A stretch of DNA of 53,692 nucleotides, taken from contig JANYJT010000056.1 of the NCBI GenBank assembly GCA_025358395.1, forward strand, positions 1-53,692, given 5' to 3'. The translations under genes and the position numbers were made by a program. Positions within the stretch are counted from its first letter, which is position 1. Every line of letters begins with the position of its first letter. Source of the stretch: Bacteroidia bacterium. GTDB lineage: Bacteria; Bacteroidota; Bacteroidia; Bacteroidales; Prolixibacteraceae. The notes beneath the pieces were generated by a model. It saw only the letters and a list, made by a program, of their open reading frames with translations. It was not told the DNA's origin and searched no databases. Positions 25,997 through 34,094 of the stretch are shown piece after piece.

Positions 25997-27214
25997 ATGA
26001 CCACCTATAACAACAAAATCAGACAGTTTATAATAGATAGCGTCAATGAAACAAGAGTAATAGGGAAACCAAATCCATTCTGGACTTCTCTAAAAAATAC
26101 CGGGACAGAACTTTGGCTGGACACAGGCGACATTCAGGAAGCCGAATTAAACTGGTCGAGTGAAATGAGCGCTCTAACCACCAACAATACCCTGTTAAAC
26201 AATGAAATACAAAAGGGAATTTATGACGAATTCATAGCCGGAGTCAGTAAGTTGGTCAAGGATTTACCGGAAGAGAAAAGGGTTCAGGAGATTGCATTTA
26301 TTCTCAACGCTTTACATGGTTTGCGGTTGGTCACGCGTTTTGGCGGGAGTGTCAGCGTGGAACTTCATACCGATACGGCCCACGACATTGAGGCAATCGT
26401 TGATTATGGCAAGAGGTTTCATGAAATTTGTCCTGAAGGATTTGTGGTAAAAGTGCCGTATACTCCATCCGGTTTTATAGGCGCCAGAAAGCTCAGGGAT
26501 GCCGGGGTCCGGATCAACTTTACCCTTGAATTCAGTGCCAGGCAAAATGTACTGGTTACGATGATGGCAAGGCCGGATTACCTCAATATTTTTCTTAACA
26601 GGGTCGATGTTTACCTGGCGATTAACAAGTTGGGCGAGGGCACGGGTGCCGGTGACAATGCGGTACTTTCTTCTCAGAAGTGGGTGACAAAATTATCGAA
26701 GAACAATCCATGGCCTACGAAACTTATAGTTGCCAGTCTACTTAACTACAAACAGTTGGATCTTCTTGCCGGAGCGGATGTTTTTACCATACCAACCTAT
26801 GTTGCTGCCGAAGGCATCGCCAAACTTTCTGGTGTATTCAAATCACGACTTGAAGAGAACTATCCTGTAAACCTGTATGATTCCGCTCTCGATGCTTCCA
26901 TTGAGAAATTCTATGAGGTGGATGACAAGGTTTTAAGTTTTGGAACGCAATTGACTTCAAAACTACCTATATCGGGAGATGAATTTGTTGAGAGAGCTCA
27001 CAAAGCAGGTTGTGGAGATATGTTCCCATTGCTTTCAAGCCAGGAATTGAGTGTTCTTGATAAGGATGGCAAGATTCCGGTGCACAGCAAATGGGAGGAA
27101 AAGATCAAAAGAGGAGTACTGGCTCCTGACACCCTTTTGACATTGGCCGGTTTGGCGGTATTTACAAACAGTCAGAACGAGTTGGATAGCAGGATTAAAA
27201 GCATTATTAGTTAA
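25997..27214 (+). CDS. Transaldolase-family protein
   Basis: This 405-residue TIM-barrel protein of the transaldolase family shows LWLDTGDIQEAELNW and ALTTNNTLLNNEI at the N-terminus, and the Schiff-base Lys152 in FVVKVPYTPSG, followed by GVRINFTLEFSARQNVL. Standard transaldolases are about 215-330 residues, so this belongs to a longer, divergent branch. Transaldolases transfer a three-carbon dihydroxyacetone unit from a ketose to glyceraldehyde 3-phosphate. No kinase occurs in the cluster, so it could act on an unphosphorylated modified ketose, as sulfofructose transaldolases do, or recycle pentose-phosphate intermediates. A 114-nt AT-rich gap precedes it, but orientation and function fit the operon. 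Confidence 0.85.
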   Translation: MTTYNNKIRQFIIDSVNETRVIGKPNPFWTSLKNTGTELWLDTGDIQEAELNWSSEMSALTTNNTLLNNEIQKGIYDEFIAGVSKLVKDLPEEKRVQEIAFILNALHGLRLVTRFGGSVSVELHTDTAHDIEAIVDYGKRFHEICPEGFVVKVPYTPSGFIGARKLRDAGVRINFTLEFSARQNVLVTMMARPDYLNIFLNRVDVYLAINKLGEGTGAGDNAVLSSQKWVTKLSKNNPWPTKLIVASLLNYKQLDLLAGADVFTIPTYVAAEGIAKLSGVFKSRLEENYPVNLYDSALDASIEKFYEVDDKVLSFGTQLTSKLPISGDEFVERAHKAGCGDMFPLLSSQELSVLDKDGKIPVHSKWEEKIKRGVLAPDTLLTLAGLAVFTNSQNELDSRIKSIIS

Positions 27215-27269
27215 CAATTGGTTTTCAGTTTTCATAGTTAAAAGATTAACTATTCCCAAAATTTATCTC

Positions 27270-28796
27270 ATGAAGAAATTCCTTATATGGTTCCTTCCGG
27301 GCCTGATTCTCGGGGCAATGCTGATCCTGGGTGGAGGGAAGGCAATCACTATGACCTCGACCAATGAGTATTGTATCTCCTGTCACATCCACCCGAAGGC
27401 AGATGCATCCTGGAAGAAATCTGTCCATTATGAAACAAAATCAGGTGTTCATGTTGCTTGTGTTGATTGTCACCTTCCGCCGAAAGGGCAAGGTTATTTA
27501 TGGGCAAAAAGTACTACAGGAATGAGGGATCTCTGGAGTAAATGGACAAAAAATGCAGCTTCTTTTAATTTTGATGCACGAAGAAATCTCGAAGCAGCTC
27601 ACGGATATGTTTACGAAAGTAGTTGTGTTAAATGTCATGAGAATCTTTTCCCTTCCAAGTTGACCAAAGATGGCGAAAATGCGCACCTCTATTATACACA
27701 AAACAAAGATTCAAAAGATCTGAGTTGTATCAATTGTCACCTGAATGCCGGACATCTTATGGAAGGCTATACTCATGGCAGTAATTCTACATTTGGTAGT
27801 ACATCGTCTGAGCCCAAGAAATTATTTATTGAACCTTCGAGGGTTACTGAGTTTAAAAATTATACCGAAAATATTCCAAAATCCGCGGTTTCATTCAACA
27901 TGGTTGCCATTCCAGGGGGAACCTTCGAAATGGGAAGTCCAGCCAACGAACCATTCAGAAAAGAGGATGAAGGACCGGTGAAGAAGGTTGAAATAAGTCC
28001 GTTCTACATGGCAGAGATAGAGGTTACGTGGGATGAATACCTCACTTTTTACGCTCAAACTGCAACATCTGAACGTACTGCGGATATTAAAGTGCTGAAG
28101 GGAGATTCGTCATCGAAGGTAGATGCTATATCAGGAGCAACACCGCCTTACGGACAACCTGACCAGAACTGGGGTCTGGGTCAAAGACCGGCTATTACCA
28201 TGAGCTACCACTCTGCGGAGACCTACTGCAAATGGCTGACTTTTGTTACGGGCAAGACTTACCGGCTCCCAACAGAAGCCGAATGGGAGTATGCCAACAG
28301 GGCAGGTACTAATACTCCCTATTTTTTTCCGGGCGATCCCAACAAATTTGAAAGAAGCGGGTTAAAAGCAAGACTGTTCAAAAACGATACAACTATGATC
28401 AATACCTATGTACTCTACAGAGGAAACAGTTCGGGGAAGACACAAACGCCTGATAATGTTAAACCAAATCCTTTTGGGCTTAAGAATATGGCAGGGAATG
28501 TTGCTGAATTTTGTTCGGATTGGTACGCCGCTGATGCCTATTCACTCCTGACCGATGGGGTAAAGGATCCAAAAGGACCGGAATCCGGTTCAGAAAGAGT
28601 CATCCGTGGCGGATCCTTTTTGGATCAGGCAAGTGCTGTGCGCAGTGCAAGCCGTGATTTTACCAAAAATGATCAGTGGCTGAGAACCGATCCCCAGATG
28701 CCCAAGAGTATATGGTGGTATTCCGACTGCTTCAATGTTGGATTCAGGGTTGTATGTGAATTTGACCAGAATACAGGGAAACGCGATACTAAATAA
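27270..28796 (+). CDS. NapC/NirT-type tetraheme cytochrome c fused to an FGE/SUMF1-like domain
   Basis: One 508-residue polypeptide combines two modules. Residues 1-25 are a membrane anchor. Four CxxCH haem motifs follow at Cys35 (CISCH), Cys64 (CVDCH), Cys119 (CVKCH) and Cys153 (CINCH), in the arrangement of NrfH/NapC quinol-oxidising cytochromes. From about residue 210 comes a formylglycine-generating-enzyme-like fold (MVAIPGGTFEMGS, YRLPTEAEWEYANRAG, NMAGNVAEFCSDWY, RVIRGGSF, GFRVVC). The cysteine pair that does chemistry in true FGE is not present near RGGSF, and no sulfatase is encoded nearby, so the module is probably a binding or other catalytic variant. The protein would face the periplasm. 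It lies 23 nt upstream of a Tat-exported dehydrogenase, suggesting an electron-transfer partner. Confidence 0.88.
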   Translation: MKKFLIWFLPGLILGAMLILGGGKAITMTSTNEYCISCHIHPKADASWKKSVHYETKSGVHVACVDCHLPPKGQGYLWAKSTTGMRDLWSKWTKNAASFNFDARRNLEAAHGYVYESSCVKCHENLFPSKLTKDGENAHLYYTQNKDSKDLSCINCHLNAGHLMEGYTHGSNSTFGSTSSEPKKLFIEPSRVTEFKNYTENIPKSAVSFNMVAIPGGTFEMGSPANEPFRKEDEGPVKKVEISPFYMAEIEVTWDEYLTFYAQTATSERTADIKVLKGDSSSKVDAISGATPPYGQPDQNWGLGQRPAITMSYHSAETYCKWLTFVTGKTYRLPTEAEWEYANRAGTNTPYFFPGDPNKFERSGLKARLFKNDTTMINTYVLYRGNSSGKTQTPDNVKPNPFGLKNMAGNVAEFCSDWYAADAYSLLTDGVKDPKGPESGSERVIRGGSFLDQASAVRSASRDFTKNDQWLRTDPQMPKSIWWYSDCFNVGFRVVCEFDQNTGKRDTK

Positions 28797-28819
28797 ATCA
28801 CTCATAAAAACTTCCAGAC

Positions 28820-30199
28820 ATGAAAAAATCCGGTATCTCCAGACGTAATTTTTTAGGCAACGCAGCTGCTGTGGGAATGGCAGGCGTTGTGATCCCAGCG
28901 CTTTTCAATAACTGTGCCGATGGTAAGGCAAATAAAAGCGTTTCAATACCTAACTTCCTCGATCAGGCACCCGATGGCCCTGTTTTAAAAGCCGGGCTGA
29001 TAGGTTGTGGTGGACGCGGTACAGGTGCAGCTGTTCAGTTTCTAAGTGCAGGTCCAAATCTGAAAATAACTGCTCTGGGTGATGTTTTTCAGGATCGCCT
29101 GGACTCTTGCAGAGAGAGGATTATGAAGGCAAAAGGACAGGAAGTGCCAATTTCCAATTGTTTCGTAGGATTCGATGCTTATCAGAAAGTAATTGATTCG
29201 GGTGTGGATATCGTTTTGCTGGCAGCACCACCCTTTTTCCGTCCGGAGCATCTTGCAGCGGCCATTCAGGCAGGAAAGCATGTATTTGCAGAGAAACCTG
29301 CCTGTGTCGATCCTGTTGGAGCCAGGTCTATTATGGCTACTTCCAAGAAGGCTGAAGGCAAAGGACTGTGTATTGTTGCGGGCACACAACGCCGCCACCA
29401 ACGCGACTATGTGGCAACTTATCAGCAAGTGGCTCAGGGTCTGATTGGTGACATTGTTGGGGCAAATGCTTACTGGAATGGGGGTAAAGGCTGGTACATC
29501 AAAGATCCCGATCCGAAATGGTCAGAAATGGAGTACATGATCCGTACATGGTCCAACTGGACCTGGACCTGCGGTGACCATATTGTCGAGCAGCACGTCC
29601 ATAACATTGACGTAATTAACTGGTTTACCGGGAAACATCCGATAAAGGCACTTGCTTTCGGAAACAGAATCCGTCGAACCTATGGCAATCAATATGATAA
29701 TTTCAGTACCGATTTTACTTTCGAAAATGGTATGCACGAACACAGCATGTGTCGCCAAATCAATGGTACCTCCAACAATATCTCAGAATTCATTCAGGGA
29801 ACCAAAGGATCCTCCAACTGCCAAAATACCATCTGGGATCTGAAAGGAAACGTGATCTGGAAATATGAATATCCGCTGGACAAACAAGGCAAGCCATCCA
29901 GGACTGTCAGTGTAGATCCCTATGTTCAGGAGCATATTGATTTAGTAACAGCAATCAGAACAGGCAAAGTAATCAATGAAGGTGAAAATTTTGCAGTTTC
30001 GACATTGTGTGGAATTATGGGCCGTATTTCTGCCTACAGCGGAAAGCAGGTAACATGGGATGAGATGATGAATTCCGATCTTAAAATTGGTCCAAAGGTG
30101 ATTGAATTTGGTCCGGTCGACATTGACAAATCGGTGCCGTTGGCCGGTGAAGCATATACTCCTGAACCAAAAAGACCTGACAGTCAAAGACAAACATAG
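28820..30199 (+). CDS. Tat-exported Gfo/Idh/MocA family oxidoreductase (copy 1)
   Basis: This 459-residue sugar oxidoreductase has a twin-arginine signal (ISRRNFLGNAAAVGMAG), a Rossmann motif GLIGCGGRGTGAAVQFL, the catalytic EKPACVDPVGAR, and GDHIVEQHVHNIDVINWF supplying the His. Exported members keep a tightly bound NAD and can oxidise glycosides, often at C3, so that a partner TIM-barrel protein can cleave the bond without water. It is closely similar along its whole length to the protein at 32625, and both end in the same 20 residues. The next gene is an exported TIM-barrel protein. The reaction is inferred. Confidence 0.9.
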   Translation: MKKSGISRRNFLGNAAAVGMAGVVIPALFNNCADGKANKSVSIPNFLDQAPDGPVLKAGLIGCGGRGTGAAVQFLSAGPNLKITALGDVFQDRLDSCRERIMKAKGQEVPISNCFVGFDAYQKVIDSGVDIVLLAAPPFFRPEHLAAAIQAGKHVFAEKPACVDPVGARSIMATSKKAEGKGLCIVAGTQRRHQRDYVATYQQVAQGLIGDIVGANAYWNGGKGWYIKDPDPKWSEMEYMIRTWSNWTWTCGDHIVEQHVHNIDVINWFTGKHPIKALAFGNRIRRTYGNQYDNFSTDFTFENGMHEHSMCRQINGTSNNISEFIQGTKGSSNCQNTIWDLKGNVIWKYEYPLDKQGKPSRTVSVDPYVQEHIDLVTAIRTGKVINEGENFAVSTLCGIMGRISAYSGKQVTWDEMMNSDLKIGPKVIEFGPVDIDKSVPLAGEAYTPEPKRPDSQRQT

Positions 30200-30273
30200 G
30201 ATGAAAATAACTGCTTGCAAACCGAAGAACAACGAAATTAATTCCATTTGGCATCTTAAATAATAATTTGATC

Positions 30274-31221
30274 ATGAAAAATTCAAGAAGAGATTTCTTT
30301 AAAAAAGCAGTTATAAGTGGTTCCGCTTTAATGGCTACCCCCTCAATCTTTGGCGCTACAGAGCCATCGAAGTTGGAAGTACCTACAAATGCGACGGCAC
30401 CCTTCAAACTTAAGTATGCACCGACTTTTAAGATGTTCAACGGACATGCCGGAACCGATCCGATTGACAATATCAAGTTTTGCTACGATGCGGGTTTCAG
30501 GGCGATGTATGAATTGCGAATATGGGAACGGCCTGTACCCGAACAGGATAAGATTGTCAGTGAAATGGCCCGGCTTGGCATGGATTTCGGACCTTTTGTA
30601 GCACTCTCATCAAGCCTGGCACCCTCTTCTTTTGTACTTAATAAGCCAGAAGTTCGTGAGATGCTGGTCAATAAGATGAATGAAATGGTTGAGGTTTACA
30701 AAAGAACAGGAATAAAATGGGGCCTTGTCAGTTTGGGCGATTATGATCTGAAGCTGCACAAAGATTTTCAGACTGCCAATGCGATTGACAATCTCAGGCG
30801 TTGTACAGAAATAGCAGAAAAAGCTGGATTGATCCTTGTATTGGAACCATTGAATGCTCTGCATGATCATCCGGGCAAATTTCTGAATGGAATTCCACAA
30901 GCCTATTCAATTTGCAGAGCCATCAACAGTCCTTCCTGCAAGATCGTCGAGGATTTTTACCATCAACAAATTACCGAAGGAAACTTAATTCCGAATCTTG
31001 AGGCTGCCTGGAGTGAAATTGCCTCTTTCCACACCGGCGATAATCCTGGCAGAAACGAACCGACAACCGGCGAAATCAATTACAAGAATATTTTCAAATT
31101 CATCTATGACAAAAAATTTAAAGGTGTCATATGTCTAGAGCATGGTTTCAGTGTGAAAGGCAAAGAGGGTGAGGCCAAGGTTATTCAGGCCTACCGCGAA
31201 TGTGACAGTTTTGAAATTTGA
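30274..31221 (+). CDS. Exported sugar isomerase/epimerase-like TIM-barrel protein
   Basis: This xylose-isomerase-like TIM-barrel protein is about 315 residues. The ATG at 30274 is chosen because it leads straight into a Tat-type signal (NSRRDFFKKAVISGSALMA); the open frame begins two codons upstream with TTG. Candidate metal ligands lie in ILVLEPLNALHDHP, CKIVEDFYHQQ and ASFHTGDNPGRNEP, with GVICLEHGFS near the end. This matches hydroxypyruvate isomerase-like proteins. Exported members beside Gfo/Idh/MocA proteins are candidates for 3-keto-glycoside lyases or epimerases. It is 74 nt after the dehydrogenase, in the same operon. Confidence 0.85.
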   Translation: MKNSRRDFFKKAVISGSALMATPSIFGATEPSKLEVPTNATAPFKLKYAPTFKMFNGHAGTDPIDNIKFCYDAGFRAMYELRIWERPVPEQDKIVSEMARLGMDFGPFVALSSSLAPSSFVLNKPEVREMLVNKMNEMVEVYKRTGIKWGLVSLGDYDLKLHKDFQTANAIDNLRRCTEIAEKAGLILVLEPLNALHDHPGKFLNGIPQAYSICRAINSPSCKIVEDFYHQQITEGNLIPNLEAAWSEIASFHTGDNPGRNEPTTGEINYKNIFKFIYDKKFKGVICLEHGFSVKGKEGEAKVIQAYRECDSFEI

Positions 31222-31278
31222 AATTAAAGAATACCATTCTGATTAATCGCAATATGAACCAACACTAAAATTCAACTT

Positions 31279-32523
31279 ATGTTAAGAATCCGCTTGTCTT
31301 TGATGATGTTCTTTCAATACATGATATATAAGGCCTGGTGGTTCCCTCTCGCAGCCTACCTGACCAATATGGGCGTCCAAAGTACCCAAAAGGCACTTAT
31401 TATCAGTTCTATGGCTATTGGTTGCATGGCTTCACCCATTATAGGAATGATTGCCGACCGTCATTTTGCCGCGCAGAGAGTTCTATTTGTTTTGAATGTT
31501 TTGGTCGGATTTCTCCTCATTTTAGCAGCACGTGCCAATGACCCCACGATGCTTTTTTTCATTTTGTTGTTTACCATGTTGTTCTACATGCCTTCTTGGA
31601 GCCTTACGAGTGCCATAGCGATGTCTCATGCTCCTTCCGAAAAATTTCCAAAAATCAGGGTGTTTGGCTCAATCGGAGCGGTGGTTGCAGGGATCTTTAG
31701 CGTGATTTCAGTTAAAGTATTTCATATTCCTTTTGACGGGACAAATGTGACATTTTATGTCGGAGCCTGTGTAAGTTTCATAGCTGCATTGTCAAATCTC
31801 ACGCTTCCTCATACACCTTCTAAGGGGAAGGGTGCACCTAGCTCATTTATTGATGCCATGGGTTTAAGAGCGGTTAAATACATGAAAGAGAGGAATTTTG
31901 CAATTTTTGTAATACTATCTTTCTTTTCCATGATTCCATTTGCGATGTACTTCGCCTATTTTTCTGAATACCTCCTGGATATAAAGACTGAATTTATGAC
32001 GGTCACGATGAACTGGGGTGTTGTTGCAGAAATGGGGTTTATGTTATTGATTCCTATTTCGATTAAGAAATTTGGTTTACGCAAGGTAATGATTATTGGG
32101 CTGATCGCATCGATAATACGATTTGTTTCATTCTATTTGGGAGGCGTATTAGATCAACATTGGGTAGTTTACATTGGAATTCTTGTGCACGGTTGCATCT
32201 TTGGATTTTTCTATGTGGGAGGACAGATCTACATTGATAAAAAGATTGAAGGAAAACTAAAGTCACAGGCGCAAGGATTCTTCTTCCTGGTAACATTCGG
32301 ATTGGGAATGTTAGTTGCCAATATCATCAATGGACAAATAATCAGAATCTTTACTGATACTTCTTCGGGTAAAAGAATTTATGATTGGAACAGTATATGG
32401 GGTTTGACTACCATTTTTTCGATCATTATGTTGGTCGCCTTCATCGCGCTGTTTAAAAATGGAATCACAAAAGAAGAAACTTCAACACCTCTATACAAAG
32501 TAGCAGATAAAGAAATCGAGTAA
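31279..32523 (+). CDS. MFS transporter, nucleoside:H+ symporter-like
   Basis: This 414-residue inner-membrane permease is predicted to have twelve membrane helices. Its N-terminus (RIRLSLMMFFQYMIYKAWW, FPLAAYLTNMG), the PIIGMIADR motif between helices 2 and 3 and KIRVFGSIGAVVAG resemble the nucleoside:H+ symporter family. Bacteroidota often place these transporters in sugar operons, so here it more likely imports the sugar or keto-sugar made in the periplasm than a nucleoside. Genes for exported enzymes flank it on both sides. Confidence 0.85.
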   Translation: MLRIRLSLMMFFQYMIYKAWWFPLAAYLTNMGVQSTQKALIISSMAIGCMASPIIGMIADRHFAAQRVLFVLNVLVGFLLILAARANDPTMLFFILLFTMLFYMPSWSLTSAIAMSHAPSEKFPKIRVFGSIGAVVAGIFSVISVKVFHIPFDGTNVTFYVGACVSFIAALSNLTLPHTPSKGKGAPSSFIDAMGLRAVKYMKERNFAIFVILSFFSMIPFAMYFAYFSEYLLDIKTEFMTVTMNWGVVAEMGFMLLIPISIKKFGLRKVMIIGLIASIIRFVSFYLGGVLDQHWVVYIGILVHGCIFGFFYVGGQIYIDKKIEGKLKSQAQGFFFLVTFGLGMLVANIINGQIIRIFTDTSSGKRIYDWNSIWGLTTIFSIIMLVAFIALFKNGITKEETSTPLYKVADKEIE

Positions 32524-32624
32524 GGTCTCAGGATTGTGGCTTAGACACTGGATCGACAGTAATTAAGTAAAAAAACCAGGGATACTCTATCAATGTCAAA
32601 ACATCAAATTAAAAAACTAATATC

Positions 32625-34004
32625 ATGAAAAAACAAGATTTCTCCAGACGAAATTTTTTGGGCAATGCCGCAATGGTAGGGCTTGCCGGAGCTGTCATTC
32701 CTTCTTTGTTAAATAGTTGCTCGGATAGCGAAGCGAAAAAAAGTGTGGCCATGCCAACTATGCTTGACCAGGCACCTGATGGTCCAGTGCTAAAAATGGG
32801 ACTTGTGGGATGTGGTGGACGCGGAACAGGTGCCGCAGTCCAATTTCTCAGTGCAGGTCCAAATCTTCGGATCGTTGCGATGGGCGATGTATTTCAGGAT
32901 AAGCTTGACACTTGCCGGGAGCGGATCAAAAAGGAAAAGGGTCAGGAAGTTCCTCTCGACAAATGCTTCGTTGGTTTCGATGCGTACCAAAAAGTTATTG
33001 ATTCAGGAGTTGATGTCGTATTACTTGCAACTCCGCCATTCTTCCGCCCTGATCATCTCGCGGCAGCCGTTCAGGCAGGCAAGCATGTGTTTGCGGAGAA
33101 ACCGGCTTGCGTCGATCCAGTTGGGGCAAGGTCAGTTATGGCTTCGGGAAAGAAAGCTGAAGGAAAGGGGCTTTGTATCGTTGTCGGCTCACAACGCCGT
33201 CATCAGCGCGATTATGTTGCCACCTGGCAACAAGTATCGCAGGGATTAATAGGAGATATCGTCGGTTCAAACTGTTATTGGAATACGGGTAAAAGCTGGT
33301 ACATCAAAGATCCGGATCCAAAATGGTCCGAAATGGAATATATGCTTCGAACCTGGACCAACTGGACCTGGACAGGAGGCGATCACATTGTCGAACAACA
33401 TGTTCACAACATTGATGTCATTAACTGGTTCACCGGAAAGCACCCAATTAAAGCTGTTGGATTCGGATCAAGAGTCAGACGTACTTTTGGCAATCAATAT
33501 GATAACTTCAGTGTTGACTATTCATTTGACAACAAAACCCATGAACATAGCATGTGCCGCCAGGTAAATGGTTGTTCCAACAATGTTTCTGAGTTTATTC
33601 ACGGTACCAAAGGATCCACCAACTGCCAGAACACAATTTGGGATTTAAATGGAAAAGTGATCTGGAAGTACGAATACCCATTAGACAAACAGGGAAAACC
33701 TACAAGAACAGTCAGTGTTGATCCATACCTTCAGGAACACATTGATTTCGTTACAGCTATTCGTACCAATAAGCCGCTAAATGAAGCAGAAAGTCTGGCA
33801 ATTTCTAGTCTTGTGGCAATTATGGGCCGTGTTTCCGCCTATTCGGGGAAGGCTGTAACCTGGGATGAAATGATGAATTCAGATCTGAAAATCGGCCCTA
33901 AGATTATTGCCTTTGGCCCTGTTGATATCGATAAAGCTGTGCCTCTGGCAGGTGAAGCATACACTCCGGAACCCAAAAGGCCTGACAGTCAAAGACAAAC
34001 ATAA
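32625..34004 (+). CDS. Tat-exported Gfo/Idh/MocA family oxidoreductase (copy 2)
   Basis: This is a 459-residue paralogue of the protein at 28820, colinear throughout, with the same landmarks: SRRNFLGNAAMVGLAG, LVGCGGRGTGAAVQFL, EKPACVDPVGAR, GDHIVEQHVHNID and the same C-terminal 20 residues. One difference is WTGGDHIVEQ where copy 1 has WTCGDHIVEQ. Here the signal ends in a good lipobox (LNSC), so this copy may be a lipoprotein, while the equivalent FNNC of copy 1 is a poor lipobox. A local duplication followed by divergence is the simplest origin, leaving a TIM-barrel gene and an MFS gene between the copies. Confidence 0.9.
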   Translation: MKKQDFSRRNFLGNAAMVGLAGAVIPSLLNSCSDSEAKKSVAMPTMLDQAPDGPVLKMGLVGCGGRGTGAAVQFLSAGPNLRIVAMGDVFQDKLDTCRERIKKEKGQEVPLDKCFVGFDAYQKVIDSGVDVVLLATPPFFRPDHLAAAVQAGKHVFAEKPACVDPVGARSVMASGKKAEGKGLCIVVGSQRRHQRDYVATWQQVSQGLIGDIVGSNCYWNTGKSWYIKDPDPKWSEMEYMLRTWTNWTWTGGDHIVEQHVHNIDVINWFTGKHPIKAVGFGSRVRRTFGNQYDNFSVDYSFDNKTHEHSMCRQVNGCSNNVSEFIHGTKGSTNCQNTIWDLNGKVIWKYEYPLDKQGKPTRTVSVDPYLQEHIDFVTAIRTNKPLNEAESLAISSLVAIMGRVSAYSGKAVTWDEMMNSDLKIGPKIIAFGPVDIDKAVPLAGEAYTPEPKRPDSQRQT

Positions 34005-34094
34005 GAAGTGGTTATCTTTAATGCACTCATGATATGTTATTAATAATTTCTCCTTTTAAAATATTTATTTTTCTTTTTACTAAAACTTTCCAAT

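Noticed and set aside
27270..28796. Sulfatase-activating formylglycine-generating enzyme
   Set aside because: The catalytic cysteine pair is absent and no sulfatase gene is visible in the window.
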